From contig DDKB01000016.1 in assembly GCA_002339675.1 (NCBI GenBank), forward strand, positions 185,434-249,433: a stretch of 64,000 bases of DNA. Reading direction: 5' to 3'. Positions 54,893-64,000 of this stretch are shown here, one piece after another (the stretch's first letter is position 1; every line of letters begins with the position of its first letter). The DNA comes from Stutzerimonas stutzeri (GTDB taxonomy: Bacteria; Pseudomonadota; Gammaproteobacteria; Pseudomonadales; Pseudomonadaceae). Both the position numbers and the translations under genes were made by a program. A model generated the notes under the pieces. The model was not told the DNA's origin, made no database searches, and saw nothing but the letters and a program-made list of their open reading frames with translations.

Positions 54893-56362
54893 ATGCCTGC
54901 AATTACCGTTGACGCAACCACCTTTGCTTTGTTCGGTGCCCTGGGCGACCTGGCGCTACGCAAGCTGTTTCCCGCACTGTATCAGTTGGACCGTGCCGGG
55001 CTGCTGCACAGCGATACGCGCGTGCTCGCCCTGTCGCGAGACGCCGGCGCGCCCGCCGCGCATCTGGAGCGGATCGACCAGGCCCTGCGCCGCCATGTAC
55101 CCGCCGCGCAGCTGGACGAGGCGGCGCTGGCACGGTTCCTGGCGCGGCTGGACTACCTCACCATGGATTTCCGCAGCGCCGGTGACTATGCCGCGCTGGC
55201 CGAGCGGGTGTCGCCGGCGCTGCCGCTGATCGCCTATTTCGCAACGCCGGCATCGGTCTATGGCGCCATCTGCGAGCACCTCGCCGCAGTCGGCCTGGCC
55301 GAGCAGGCGCGGGTGGTCCTGGAGAAGCCGATCGGCCATGACCTGGAGTCCTCCCGGGTGGTCAATGATGCCGTGGCGCAGTTCTTTCCCGAAAGCCGCA
55401 TTTACCGGATCGACCACTATCTGGGCAAGGAGACGGTGCAGAACCTCATTGCGCTGCGCTTTGCCAACAGCCTGTTCGAGACCCAATGGAACCAGCACCA
55501 CATATCCCATGTGGAAATCACCGTGGCCGAGACGGTCGGCATCGAGGGGCGCTGGGGGTATTTCGACCAGGCCGGGCAGTTGCGCGACATGATCCAGAAT
55601 CACCTGCTGCAGCTGCTTTGCCTGATCGCCATGGACCCGCCCAGTGACCTCACCGCCGACAGCATCCGCGACGAGAAGGTCAAGGTGCTCAAGGCGCTCG
55701 CGCCGATCACGCCGGATCGCATCGGCCAGCGCGTGGTACGTGGTCAGTACGTTGCCGGCTCGGTGGCGGGAAAGTCGGTACCTGGTTACCTGGAAGAAGA
55801 GAATTCCAACGCCGAGAGCGGCACGGAAACCTTCGTCGCCCTGCGCGCCGATATCTGCAACTGGCGCTGGTCAGGCGTGCCGTTTTATCTGCGCACCGGC
55901 AAGCGCATGGCCGAAAAGCTGTCGCAGATCGTGATCCACTTCAAGGAACCGCCGTTCTACATCTTCGCCCCGGAGCAGCGCTCGCTGATCAGCAACCGGC
56001 TGATCATCCGGCTGCAACCGGACGAAGGCATCTCGCTGCAGGTGATGACCAAGGAACAAGGGCTCGACAAGGGTATGCACTTGCGCAGCGGCCCGTTACA
56101 GCTGAATTTTTCCGAAACCTACAAGCGTTCGCGTATCCCGGATGCTTATGAGCGGTTACTGCTGGAAGTGATGCAGGGCAACCAGAACCTGTTCGTGCGC
56201 AAGGATGAGATCGAGTACGCCTGGAAGTGGTGTGACCAGCTGATCGACGGCTGGTCGCGGCTCGGGGATGCGCCCAAGGCCTACCCGGCCGGCTCCTGGG
56301 GGCCGGTGGCCTCCATTGCGTTGATTACCCGTGACGGGAGGTCCTGGTATGGCGATCTCTGA
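54893..56362 (+). CDS. zwf: Glucose-6-phosphate 1-dehydrogenase
   Basis: 489 residues. Oxidises glucose-6-phosphate to 6-phosphogluconolactone with NAD(P)+. Motifs: [19 protein letters not shown], the active-site segment [10 protein letters not shown] and [16 protein letters not shown]. The ATG at 54893 has no ribosome binding site before it; TATAAAAAC precedes it, so the message may be leaderless or weakly initiated. The end overlaps pgl by 14 bases. HexR operator lies 62 bases upstream of the start. Confidence 0.95.
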   Translation: MPAITVDATTFALFGALGDLALRKLFPALYQLDRAGLLHSDTRVLALSRDAGAPAAHLERIDQALRRHVPAAQLDEAALARFLARLDYLTMDFRSAGDYAALAERVSPALPLIAYFATPASVYGAICEHLAAVGLAEQARVVLEKPIGHDLESSRVVNDAVAQFFPESRIYRIDHYLGKETVQNLIALRFANSLFETQWNQHHISHVEITVAETVGIEGRWGYFDQAGQLRDMIQNHLLQLLCLIAMDPPSDLTADSIRDEKVKVLKALAPITPDRIGQRVVRGQYVAGSVAGKSVPGYLEEENSNAESGTETFVALRADICNWRWSGVPFYLRTGKRMAEKLSQIVIHFKEPPFYIFAPEQRSLISNRLIIRLQPDEGISLQVMTKEQGLDKGMHLRSGPLQLNFSETYKRSRIPDAYERLLLEVMQGNQNLFVRKDEIEYAWKWCDQLIDGWSRLGDAPKAYPAGSWGPVASIALITRDGRSWYGDL

Positions 56363-57062
56363 ATTGCAATTGCCTGCCGGCGTCAGTGTCCACGAGCTGG
56401 CGGACGCCGATGCCCTGGCCGTGGCACTGGCCGAGCGCGTGGCCGCCGCGCTGGCGCAGGCGATCGAATTACGCGGGCATGCAAGCCTCGTGGTGTCCGG
56501 CGGCCGCAGCCCGATCGCCTTTTTCGAGGCACTGTCGCGGCGCCCACTGGCGTGGGACCAGGTGCAGATCAGCCTGGCCGACGAACGCTGGGTAGAGCCC
56601 GGCAATCCGGACAGCAACGAAGGTCTGCTGCGACAACATCTACTATGCAATGCCGCTGCCGGGGCGCGCCTGATCGGTCTCTATCAACCGGCTGACACCC
56701 TGGCGCAGGCCGCCGAGGCTGCCAGCCGCCACCTCGAAGCGCTGGTGCGGCCCATCGACGTGCTGGTGCTCGGCATGGGCAACGATGGCCACACCGCGTC
56801 GCTGTTCCCCGGCAGCCCGTTGCTGGCCCGTGGGCTGGACGAGCACGGAACCGATCGTTGCCTGCCGATGCACGCGCCGGTGAGTCCGGAGCACCGCATC
56901 AGCATGACCTATCCGCTGCTGGCGACCGCACGCGTCCAGTGCCTGGCGATCCAGGGTGCCGCCAAGCTGGACACCCTGCGCCAGGCCTTGCAGCTAGACC
57001 CTTCGCAAATGCCGATTCGGGCATTCCTGCGCTTCCCTTTAGAAATCTACTGGAGCCCCTGA
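56349..57062 (+). CDS. pgl: 6-phosphogluconolactonase
   Basis: 237 residues from ATG 56349, after a GGGAGG ribosome binding site inside the end of zwf. The SIS-like DevB fold is seen as [36 protein letters not shown] and [19 protein letters not shown]. Hydrolyses 6-phosphogluconolactone between Zwf and Edd. Followed 17 bases later by eda. A longer frame to 56331 lacks such a site. Confidence 0.94.
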   Translation: MAISELQLPAGVSVHELADADALAVALAERVAAALAQAIELRGHASLVVSGGRSPIAFFEALSRRPLAWDQVQISLADERWVEPGNPDSNEGLLRQHLLCNAAAGARLIGLYQPADTLAQAAEAASRHLEALVRPIDVLVLGMGNDGHTASLFPGSPLLARGLDEHGTDRCLPMHAPVSPEHRISMTYPLLATARVQCLAIQGAAKLDTLRQALQLDPSQMPIRAFLRFPLEIYWSP

Positions 57063-57079
57063 GGCCCGAGGATATTGTC

Positions 57080-57730
57080 GTGACCATGGACCAGAAAAAC
57101 GCGCTGATCGAATCGATCTGCAGCAAGGCCCGCATCCTGCCCGTCATCACCATTGGCAGCGAGGAGCAGATTTTGCCGCTGGCCGACGCGCTTGCCGCCG
57201 GTGGGCTGACGGCCCTCGAAATCACCCTGCGTTCGGAACATGGCCTGACGGCGATCCGACGCCTGCGCCAGGAACGCCCTGACCTGTGCGTCGGCGCCGG
57301 GACGGTGCTCGACAAGCGGATGATGGACGAGGTCGAAGCGGCTGGTGCGCAGTTCATCGTCTCGCCCGGCTGCACCGACGAGCTGCTCCAGGCGGGCGTC
57401 AATTGCTCGGTGCCCCTGCTGGCCGGGATCAGCAGCGCCTCGGACATCATGCGCGGCTATGCGCTGGGCTATCGGCGCTTCAAACTGTTTCCCGCTGAGG
57501 TATGCGGGGGCGTCGCGGCGATCAAGGCGCTCGGCGGTCCGTTCGGGGACGTACGCTTCTGCCCAACCGGCGGCGTCAATGCCGGCAACGTAGCGCAGTA
57601 TCTGGCTTTGCCGAATGTCATGTGCGTCGGCGGCACCTGGATGATCGACAGCGCTGCGCTGAAGCAAGGCGACTGGGCCGCGATCGAGAAGGCCACCGCG
57701 GAGGCCCTGGCCGCGCTCGACCGCAGCTAA
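57080..57730 (+). CDS. eda: KDPG aldolase (2-dehydro-3-deoxyphosphogluconate aldolase), GTG start likely
   Basis: 216 residues from GTG 57080 (M)TMDQKNALIESICSKARI, where GAGGA has 7-base spacing; ATG 57086 is the alternative, with 13-base spacing. Splits KDPG into pyruvate and glyceraldehyde-3-phosphate. Motifs: ILPVITI, LTALEITLRSEHGL with the Glu, CVGAGTVLD, FIVSPGCTDEL and FKLFPAEVCGGVAAIKAL with the Schiff-base Lys. Last gene of the zwf-pgl-eda set. Confidence 0.93.
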   Translation: MTMDQKNALIESICSKARILPVITIGSEEQILPLADALAAGGLTALEITLRSEHGLTAIRRLRQERPDLCVGAGTVLDKRMMDEVEAAGAQFIVSPGCTDELLQAGVNCSVPLLAGISSASDIMRGYALGYRRFKLFPAEVCGGVAAIKALGGPFGDVRFCPTGGVNAGNVAQYLALPNVMCVGGTWMIDSAALKQGDWAAIEKATAEALAALDRS

Positions 57731-57844
57731 GCTGAAGCAGGCGCACCGCGGGTCGGGCTGTCGCCCGGCCTAGTGCGTCTGTCACCCGGTGCGCGTATAG
57801 TGCGCGGCCTTTCTATCGGAACTGCCACACCGGGAGGTGCCCAG

Positions 57845-58972
57845 ATGACCGAACAAGACGATACGACCCCTCATGTCGCCCATGGCGAAAAACTGCAGAA
57901 GGTACTGGCTCGGCTCGGCCTCGCCTCGCGCCGCGATGTCGAAAGCTGGATCAGCGCCGGCCGGGTAAAGGTCAACGGCAACGTGGCCACCCTGGGCCAG
58001 CGTGTCGACCTGCACGATGCGATTGCGGTTGATGGCCGCTTGCTCAAGCGCGAGGAAGCCTCGGAAGGGGTGCGCCGCGTTCTGATCTACAACAAGCCCG
58101 ACGGCGAGATCTGTACCCGCGACGATCCGGAAGGGCGCCCGACGGTGTTCGACCGCCTGCCGCGGCCGAAAGAAGGGCGCTGGATCAACATCGGACGCCT
58201 CGACATCAATACTACGGGCCTGCTGCTGTTCACCACCGACGGTGAGCTGGCCAACCGCCTGATGCACCCGTCCTACGAGATGGACCGCGAGTATGCCGTG
58301 CGCGTACGCGGCGAAGTCGATGACGAAATGATCGAGCGGTTGAAGACCGGCGTCATGCTCGAGGATGGGCCGGCGCGCTTTACCGATATCCAGCAGGCGC
58401 CAGGCGGCGAGGGCTTCAACCACTGGTATCACTGCGTGGTGATGGAGGGCCGCAACCGCGAGGTGCGCCGCCTCTGGGAGTCGCAGGGTCTGGTGGTTAG
58501 CCGGCTCAAGCGTGTGCGCTTCGGCCCGGTGTTCATGACCTCGGACCTGCCCATGGGGCGCTGGCGTGAAATGTCTCAAAGTGAAGTCGACATTCTCAGC
58601 GAGGAAGTTGGCCTCAAGCCGGTCGCCCTACCAGGCATGAAAGCCAAGGCCAAGGAAAAGATCGAGCGTATGCAGCGCAAGGTCGCCAAGCCTATCGGGC
58701 GGGGCGAGCGCCGACCGCGCGTGTTGCGCTCGGCCCACGAAGCCGATGCGCCCAGCAGCGACAAGGGTCGTCGCGGCCGTGACGAACAGCCGGCCCGCAA
58801 GCCGCGCGGCGCAGATGAGCGTGGTAAGTCGGAGCGCGGAACCCCGGTGGCCGAACGTCCGGGCTCGGTCGCGCGCGGTGGCAAACCGTCACCGGCCAAG
58901 CGCACCGGTCCGGCGGCCGGCGAAGGTCAGCGGCCAGGATTCGGACGCGGTGATCGTGGCAAGCGACCCTGA
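57845..58972 (+). CDS. rluB: 23S rRNA pseudouridine 2605 synthase RluB
   Basis: 375 residues from ATG 57845 with GGGAGG upstream. An N-terminal S4 RNA-binding domain (KLQKVLARLGLASRRDVES) precedes the RsuA/RluB catalytic core with GRLDINTTGLLLFTTDGE, catalytic Asp at about residue 120. The C-terminal tail of about 110 residues is Arg/Lys/Pro/Gly-rich and not folded-looking, common in Pseudomonas RluB. A TATAGT at 57796 may be its -10. Followed by a strong terminator. Confidence 0.94.
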   Translation: MTEQDDTTPHVAHGEKLQKVLARLGLASRRDVESWISAGRVKVNGNVATLGQRVDLHDAIAVDGRLLKREEASEGVRRVLIYNKPDGEICTRDDPEGRPTVFDRLPRPKEGRWINIGRLDINTTGLLLFTTDGELANRLMHPSYEMDREYAVRVRGEVDDEMIERLKTGVMLEDGPARFTDIQQAPGGEGFNHWYHCVVMEGRNREVRRLWESQGLVVSRLKRVRFGPVFMTSDLPMGRWREMSQSEVDILSEEVGLKPVALPGMKAKAKEKIERMQRKVAKPIGRGERRPRVLRSAHEADAPSSDKGRRGRDEQPARKPRGADERGKSERGTPVAERPGSVARGGKPSPAKRTGPAAGEGQRPGFGRGDRGKRP

Positions 58973-58988
58973 GCGTAGTGCGTCATCG

Positions 58989-59021
58989 AAAGGGCAAGCC
59001 AAATGGCTTGCCCTTTTTTTT
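58989..59021 (+). terminator. Rho-independent terminator after rluB
   Basis: An 11-12-base stem (AAGGGCAAGCC and its complement) with loop AAAT, followed by eight T residues. Convergent to the GGDEF gene and so may serve both transcripts. Confidence 0.85.
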
Positions 59022-59041
59022 GCTTGTTGGGTCGAGCGGCC

Positions 59042-59974
59042 CTACATGGCAGCCATGCGGGTGCGGTTTCGACCGTCGCGCTTGGCTTCGTAGAGCGCCT
59101 GGTCGGCGCGGCGCAGCAGGTTGTCCTGGGTTTCGGCCGGCTGATAGGTGGCGCAGCCGAGGCTGGCCGACAGGCGAACCTGCTTGTCGCCGACCAGCAG
59201 GCAGAGGCTTTCGACGGCGCACCTGATGCGCTCGGCGACAATCGAGGCCGCTGCGGCGCCGGTGTTGGAGAGGACCAGGACGAATTCCTCACCGCCGTAG
59301 CGGAACACCATGTCGACATTGCGCAGTTGCTCGCGCAGGAGTAGCACGACGGCCTTGAGGGCGGCGTCGCCAGCCTGATGGCCATAGGTGTCGTTGAGGC
59401 TCTTGAAGTGATCCATGTCCAGCATCACCACCGAAAGCGCCTGCCCATGACGCCGGCACAGTTCCGTTTCTCGGGCCAGTCCCTGTTCGAGCGCCACGCG
59501 GTTCCCCGCTCCGGTCAGCGGGTCTTTCAGCGAGGCCTGGACGGCCTGTCGGTAGAGCAGGGCGTTGCGCAATGGAAACAGCAGGCAGCGCACCAGGGAT
59601 TCGAGCTGATCCTGAGCCGCATCCGGCAAACTGGTCGCGGTGGCCAGGCGGAGCTCGCCAAGGCTGTCGCCCTGATGGGCAAGCGAATAGCTGAGTTCCT
59701 CACCCTCTGGTACGCCCAGTCTGAGGTGGGTGTCGGTCTCGCTGTGGCGATAGCTCAATGCGGACAGCGGCAGCAGTTCGCGGACCTCTTCCAGAAAGTA
59801 GGCCAGCAGACGGTCGATCTCGAGACTGGTCTGCAGGCGCGCCGTCAGCGCAGCGAGAAGATCCGACAGGGGGCGCTGAGGCGATGGGGTCGATCTGCCG
59901 GCATTGGCTTCGAGGCGCCTGATGCGAGCGGCGCCGATATCCGCAGTGATGGATTCCTGTTTGCCTGGCAGCAT
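59042..59974 (-). CDS. Diguanylate cyclase, GGDEF protein
   Basis: 310 residues. The catalytic motif is GGEEF in MVFRYGGEEFVLVLSNT. The inhibitory RxxD site is RNVD, five residues before the motif, so product inhibition is possible. The helix LKDPLTGAGNRVALEQGL marks the domain start (about 150). The N-terminal 140 residues look like a GAF-type sensor without membrane segments. Makes c-di-GMP. GAGG precedes the start. Confidence 0.9.
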   Translation of the reverse strand: MLPGKQESITADIGAARIRRLEANAGRSTPSPQRPLSDLLAALTARLQTSLEIDRLLAYFLEEVRELLPLSALSYRHSETDTHLRLGVPEGEELSYSLAHQGDSLGELRLATATSLPDAAQDQLESLVRCLLFPLRNALLYRQAVQASLKDPLTGAGNRVALEQGLARETELCRRHGQALSVVMLDMDHFKSLNDTYGHQAGDAALKAVVLLLREQLRNVDMVFRYGGEEFVLVLSNTGAAAASIVAERIRCAVESLCLLVGDKQVRLSASLGCATYQPAETQDNLLRRADQALYEAKRDGRNRTRMAAM

Positions 59975-60181
59975 GAAGTCGACCTCTGAACGCCCTGTGC
60001 GTTGTCAGAAGGACATAAGCGAATATGATGCCAACTTGAAATAGGCTTATAAATCATAAGCTTGGGCGTGCATGTCTAGTTTGCCGGCAACAGATTGCCA
60101 GCGAAACGGCAGAGTGATGCCAATTTGACATGCGATGAGTGAGTGAGGCGCCGGGAAACCGGCGCCTCACGCCGAAGCGAC

Positions 60182-60922
60182 TTATTGTGCGTCCAGCGCC
60201 TGGCCGTTGACGCTGCCACTGTCCGGGCCCATCAGATACAGGTACACCGGCATGATCTCGGCGGGGAGTGGATTGACCTGCGGGTTCTCGCCTGGGTAGG
60301 CCTTGGCGCGCATGTCAGTCCGCGTCGCGCCTGGGTTGACGCTGTTGCTGCGCACATTGCCGGTGCCGTCAAGCTCATCGGCGAGCACCTGCATCAATCC
60401 CTCCGTGGCAAACTTCGAGACCGCGTAGGCACCCCAGTACGCCCGAGCCTTGCGACCCACGCTACTCGAAGTGAATACCACAGACGCGCCATCGGACAGT
60501 TTGAGCAACGGCAGCAGCGTGCTGGTGAGCATGAATGCCGCGTTGACATTGACCTGCATGACGCGCATGAAATTCTCGCCGGACAGTTGCTGAATCGGCG
60601 TACGTGGGCCAACGATACCAGCGTTGTGCAGCAGGCCGTCGAGCCGGCCGAACTCTCGTTCGATCATGGCGGCCAGCTCATCGTATTGATGGGGCAGGGC
60701 GGTTTCGAGATTCAGCGGAATGACCGCCGGTTGCGGCCCGCCAGCCGCCTCGATCTCGTCATAGACGCGGTTGAGGTTTTCCTCGGTCTTGCCCAGCAGC
60801 AACACGGTGGCGCCATGTGCCGCATAGGCTTTCGCCGCCGCTTCGCCAATTCCCCGGCCTGCGCCGGTGACCAGGATGATCCGATCCTTAAGGAGGTCGG
60901 GACGGGCGGAATACTGGAACAT
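60182..60922 (-). CDS. Short-chain dehydrogenase, YciK type
   Basis: 246 residues. Rossmann motif TGAGRGIGEAA, catalytic Ser in VVFTSSSVGRKARAYWGAYAVSKFA with YxxxK, and the family C-terminus. YciK-like reductase of unknown substrate. It follows mupP with a 66-base gap in the ubiG, mupP, yciK run, an arrangement conserved in Pseudomonas. Signature N-terminus MFQYSARPDLLKDRIILVTG. Confidence 0.9.
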   Translation of the reverse strand: MFQYSARPDLLKDRIILVTGAGRGIGEAAAKAYAAHGATVLLLGKTEENLNRVYDEIEAAGGPQPAVIPLNLETALPHQYDELAAMIEREFGRLDGLLHNAGIVGPRTPIQQLSGENFMRVMQVNVNAAFMLTSTLLPLLKLSDGASVVFTSSSVGRKARAYWGAYAVSKFATEGLMQVLADELDGTGNVRSNSVNPGATRTDMRAKAYPGENPQVNPLPAEIMPVYLYLMGPDSGSVNGQALDAQ

Positions 60923-60988
60923 CGAAAGCCTCGTTTGCAGTGCCGGCCGACGCCGGGCGGGTAGGTGAAAAGAGAATTGGCCAGGCCG

Positions 60989-61660
60989 TCAACGTTCTCC
61001 GGAGACGTCCTGTAAAAGCGCTTGCAGCTCCAAGGGATGAGCCACTACCAGGTCGGCGCCCCAGCTGTCCGGATCGTCGTCCGGGTGGATATAGCCATAG
61101 CGAACGGCGGCCGTTCGGGTTCCGGCGGCACGACCGGACTCAATGTCGCGCAGATCGTCGCCAACGAACAGCACGCTGGACGGGTCGAGATCAAGCCGGG
61201 CGCATGCCAGCCTCATCGGTTCCGGGTCCGGTTTGCTGCGGCTGACATGATCGGGACAGATCAGGATGGCCGAGCGCGTCGCGAGGCCGAGCTGTTCCAT
61301 GATCGGCTCGGCGAAGCGCAGTGGCTTGTTCGTCACCACGCCCCAGATCAGATTGGCCTGCTCGATCGCCTCGAGCAATTCCGGCATGCCCGCATAGAGC
61401 CGACTCTTTACGGCGCAATGCTCCTGGTAGCGATCCAGGAATTCCAGGCGCAGGGCCTCGAAGCCGTCTGACAGCGGGTCGACATCGAAAGCGCTCAGCA
61501 CCATGGCGCGGGCTCCACCGGAGACCACGTCGCGAATCTCCTGGTCAGGCACTGGTTCGAGGCCGTGCGCGGCCCGCATGGCCTGCGCGACGGCGATGAA
61601 GTCGGGCGCGGTGTCGAGCAGTGTCCCGTCCATGTCGAACAATATGGCGCGCAGGCGCAT
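60989..61660 (-). CDS. mupP: MurNAc 6-phosphate phosphatase MupP
   Basis: 223 residues of the HAD superfamily: motif [15 protein letters not shown], motif III in SKPDPEPM and motif [14 protein letters not shown]. MupP dephosphorylates MurNAc-6-P in the peptidoglycan recycling route of Pseudomonas that bypasses MurQ and links to intrinsic fosfomycin resistance. Its ATG overlaps the ubiG stop by one base (TGATG). Older annotations call it phosphoglycolate phosphatase. Confidence 0.91.
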   Translation of the reverse strand: MRLRAILFDMDGTLLDTAPDFIAVAQAMRAAHGLEPVPDQEIRDVVSGGARAMVLSAFDVDPLSDGFEALRLEFLDRYQEHCAVKSRLYAGMPELLEAIEQANLIWGVVTNKPLRFAEPIMEQLGLATRSAILICPDHVSRSKPDPEPMRLACARLDLDPSSVLFVGDDLRDIESGRAAGTRTAAVRYGYIHPDDDPDSWGADLVVAHPLELQALLQDVSGER

Positions 61661-62358
61661 CAGGCCTCCCGGACGGTCTGGATCATGTAGTTGACATCCA
61701 CGTCGGGCGACAACTTGTAGTGCTTGGTCAGCGGGTTGTAGGTCAGGCCGATGATATCTCGGACGGCGAGCCCGACGTCGCGGCTCCATGCGCCGAGTTC
61801 GGCCGGCCGGATGAACTTGCGGTAGTCGTGAGTGCCGCGCGGCAACAGTTGCAGCACATATTCCGCGCCGACAATGGCGAAGGCATAAGCCTTCGGGTTG
61901 CGGTTGATGGTCGAAAAGAAGACCTGTCCGCCTGGTTTGACCATCCGATGGCAGGCACGGATGACCGAGGCGGGGTCGGGTACATGTTCGAGCATCTCCA
62001 GGCAGGTCACGACATCGAACTGCTCCGGCTTTTCCTCGGCCAGGGCCTCGGCGGTGATCTGCCGGTATTCGACTTCGAGGCCCGACTCCAGCAGGTGCAA
62101 CCTGGCGACCGAAAGCGGCGCTTCGCCCATGTCGATGCCGGTCACCTCGGCGCCCCGCTGTGCCATGGCTTCGCTGAGGATGCCCCCGCCGCAGCCGACG
62201 TCGAGTACCTTCTTGCCGGCCAGCGAAACGTGCTCGTCGATCCAGTTCACCCTGAGCGGGTTTATCTCGTGCAGCGGCTTGAATTCGCTTTCGCGGTCCC
62301 ACCAACGGTGGGCCAGGGCTTCGAATTTGGCGATTTCGGCATGATCGACGTTGCTCAT
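61660..62358 (-). CDS. ubiG: Ubiquinone biosynthesis O-methyltransferase UbiG
   Basis: 232 residues. Catalyses both O-methylation steps of ubiquinone. SAM motif [16 protein letters not shown], then [16 protein letters not shown] and [20 protein letters not shown]-terminal [20 protein letters not shown] is the standard UbiG start. First gene of ubiG-mupP-yciK. Weak ribosome binding site. Confidence 0.95.
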   Translation of the reverse strand: MSNVDHAEIAKFEALAHRWWDRESEFKPLHEINPLRVNWIDEHVSLAGKKVLDVGCGGGILSEAMAQRGAEVTGIDMGEAPLSVARLHLLESGLEVEYRQITAEALAEEKPEQFDVVTCLEMLEHVPDPASVIRACHRMVKPGGQVFFSTINRNPKAYAFAIVGAEYVLQLLPRGTHDYRKFIRPAELGAWSRDVGLAVRDIIGLTYNPLTKHYKLSPDVDVNYMIQTVREA

Positions 62359-62494
62359 GGTCTGTTCCGTTAAATAGCTTGAGGGAGAAAGCTTGAGCCG
62401 TAATCGCTCATGTTGCCAGCTTCTTTCGGACGAGGGCAGCGCAGCCGCGCGCTACCCAGTAGGGCAGTTTGACGCGGCTTTGCAGCTTGTAGTG

Positions 62495-63835
62495 TCAGCG
62501 TGAGTGCCTCTTTCCAATTTTTTCGCCCCATTCACGCGCGGTCGCGATAACGCGCTCTTCGTCGATTCGCGTCAACCGGCGATCGTCGAGCAGCTGTTTG
62601 CCGCCAACCCAAAGATGACGCACGCAATCCCGTCCGCTGGAGTAGATGAGCTGGGATACCGGGTCGTAGATCGGTTGCTGGGCAAGGCGTGACAGGTCGA
62701 ACGCAACCATGTCGGCATATTTGCCGATTTCGAGTGACCCCGTGTGATCGTCCAGTCCGAGGGCGCGGGCACCGTTGAGCGTGGCCATGCGCAGCGCGCG
62801 GTGGGCGCTTAGCGCCGTCGCTGAGCCCGCGACCGCCTTGGCCAGCAGCGCAGCGGTTCGGGTCTCGCCCAGCAGGTCCAGATCATTGTTGCTGGCCGCG
62901 CCATCGGTTCCGATGGCAACGTTTATCCCCGCTTCCCACAGCCGCTCCACCGGGCAAAAGCCGCTCGCGAGTTTCAGATTGGACTCAGGGCAGTGAATGA
63001 CGCTGCAGTTGTGCTCGACCAGCAGCGCAATGTCGTCATCGTTCACCTGCGTCATGTGCACGGCCTGAAAGCGCGGTCCCAGCAGTTGCATGCGGGCCAG
63101 CCGGGCCAGCGGTCGTTCGCCGTGGCCGCTCATCGCCTCTTCGATCTCGTGCGCCGTCTCGTGGACGTGCATGTGGATGCCGATGTCCATTTCCGCCACC
63201 AGAGTACGAATGCTCTCCAGTTTGTCATCGGCCACGGAATAGGGAGCGTGCGGGCCGAACGCGATGCTGAGCCGCGGATGATGCTTCAGGTCGTCAAACA
63301 GGGCGACGCCCTTGCGCAAGGCTTCGTCGGAGTCGCGTGCGCCCGGAATGGGGAAATCGAGCACCGGAATGGTGATCTGGGCTCGAATGCCGTGCTTGTG
63401 GACAAGCTGACTGACAACATCCGGATAGAAGTACATGTCGGAAAAGCAGGTTATGCCACTCTGCAGCTGCTCGGCGATGGCAAGTTCGCTTCCTGCCTCG
63501 ACGAACGCCTCGTCGACCCAGCGGCTTTCGGCTGGCCAGATGTGTTCGCGCAACCAGGTCATCAGGGGCAGGTCGTCCGCCAGGCCGCGAAACAGGGTCA
63601 TCGCAGCATGCCCGTGTGCGTTGACCAGACCGGGTGCCAACAGCATACCGGGTAATTCCCGCGACTCATGGGCGTGATGTCGCGCCGCCTCTTCGCGCGG
63701 GGCTATCAGCACGATGTGCCCGTCCCGTACTCCCAGCCCATGGTTGCGCAGAACAATACCGGCCGGTTCGACCGGAACAATCCAGGAAGGGAATAGCAGG
63801 AGGTCGAGCGGTTCTTCGGTGGTGGCGTGCGACAT
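62495..63835 (-). CDS. mtaD: TRZ/ATZ-family hydrolase, MTA/SAH deaminase (MtaD)
   Basis: 446 residues from ATG 63835 ([20 protein letters not shown]), with GAAGAAG upstream; a start at 63931 is less likely. Amidohydrolase metal site: [21 protein letters not shown], a His in AVHMTQV and the Asp in [18 protein letters not shown]. aeruginosa PA3170 deaminates 5-methylthioadenosine, part of methionine salvage, and precedes mtnA. The next gene beyond the window is probably mtnA. Confidence 0.9.
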   Translation of the reverse strand: MSHATTEEPLDLLLFPSWIVPVEPAGIVLRNHGLGVRDGHIVLIAPREEAARHHAHESRELPGMLLAPGLVNAHGHAAMTLFRGLADDLPLMTWLREHIWPAESRWVDEAFVEAGSELAIAEQLQSGITCFSDMYFYPDVVSQLVHKHGIRAQITIPVLDFPIPGARDSDEALRKGVALFDDLKHHPRLSIAFGPHAPYSVADDKLESIRTLVAEMDIGIHMHVHETAHEIEEAMSGHGERPLARLARMQLLGPRFQAVHMTQVNDDDIALLVEHNCSVIHCPESNLKLASGFCPVERLWEAGINVAIGTDGAASNNDLDLLGETRTAALLAKAVAGSATALSAHRALRMATLNGARALGLDDHTGSLEIGKYADMVAFDLSRLAQQPIYDPVSQLIYSSGRDCVRHLWVGGKQLLDDRRLTRIDEERVIATAREWGEKIGKRHSR

Positions 63836-64000
63836 TGGCTTCTTCGCGGCTGTATGCGGTGGGCTTGGAGTGTAAAGCCTGTGCTTGAGACTTTGAAGAA
63901 AGCTGGACCGACAGTATCTATATAAAGGCATGGCGATTCACTATAAAAGCCAACGCGGCAGTCGCGGCGAAAAACAGTAAAACAACCGTTGACGTGAGTT
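63836..64000. other. Right edge, intergenic region before the next gene
   Basis: No gene complete in the window. A TTGACG at about 63989-63994 could be the -35 of a plus-strand promoter whose -10 lies outside. An AT-rich stretch TATCTATATAAAGG (63915-63928) may contain the mtaD promoter on the other strand. Confidence 0.3.

Noticed and set aside
58630..58972. Separate gene for the basic C-terminal tail of rluB
   Set aside because: It is in frame with the catalytic core, and similar low-complexity basic tails are usual in Pseudomonas RluB.

Overview
This 64 kb window is chromosomal DNA of a Pseudomonas-type gammaproteobacterium. The evidence is high GC, an Entner-Doudoroff gene set regulated by HexR and GltR/GtrS, CyaB with a MASE2 domain, a PlpD-type patatin and MupP. 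Gene content and order recall P. aeruginosa, but the blocks are joined differently and the sugar porin is a LamB-type maltoporin rather than OprB. I think a Pseudomonas stutzeri-like (Stutzerimonas) genome is likely, but I could not test this. The DNA is almost fully coding, with no tRNA, rRNA, insertion sequence, prophage or CRISPR array visible. Nothing here is an obvious mobile or defence island.

Layout. Bases 1-7.1 kb hold the end-truncated lytic transglycosylase slt, the ABC-F ATPase uup, an uncharacterised cysteine protein, a universal stress protein, a small membrane protein, a YafJ-type amidotransferase and a DUF2937 membrane protein. Bases 7.1-12 kb hold a MoxR / GFA / VWA operon, a DUF748 protein and cysK. 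Bases 12-17.2 kb hold a DMT exporter with a long leader, aceK, a 40-residue ORF with a perfect ribosome binding site, a DTW-domain tRNA enzyme, a YbaN-like protein and a YecA-like protein. Bases 17.4-24.9 kb hold recQ, a MarR regulator, a FimV-like LysM/TPR protein, the autotransporter lipase plpD and a Rdx/SelT-like protein.

Bases 25-32.4 kb hold a second DMT transporter with a coupled mini-ORF, the adenylate cyclase cyaB, a Mpo1-like protein, a DUF808 protein with a TTG start, a yeast-Fcy1-like cytosine deaminase, the potassium transporter trkH, a YkgJ-type cysteine protein and a nitroreductase. Bases 32.4-36.4 kb hold a Cpx-like envelope stress cluster (response regulator, Spy/CpxP-like chaperone, sensor kinase), a YciI protein and yciB. 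Bases 36.5-41.5 kb hold rnm, yciO, trpS, scpA, scpB and mgsA.

Bases 41.5-57.7 kb form a sugar-catabolism supercluster. It contains gap, edd-glk-gltR-gtrS, the glucose-type ABC transporter gltBFGK, a lamB-like porin, hexR and zwf-pgl-eda. Together these take up a sugar through outer-membrane porin and ABC transporter, phosphorylate it (Glk), oxidise it (Zwf, Pgl), split it (Edd, Eda) and feed GAPDH. HexR operators with the TTGT-N7/8-ACAA pattern are visible in both the gap/edd and hexR/zwf intergenic regions. A-rich Hfq/Crc-like motifs lie at the ribosome binding regions of gltB and lamB. Bases 57.8-64 kb hold rluB, a GGDEF protein, a YciK-type reductase, mupP, ubiG and mtaD.

The most useful leads are regulatory or small: leader ORFs before both DMT transporters, a cluster of GTAAC repeats before gltB, a SlyA-like palindrome before the MarR gene, a CpxR-type box before the Spy-like gene, and the porin swap. 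I did not find a clearly new multi-gene system.
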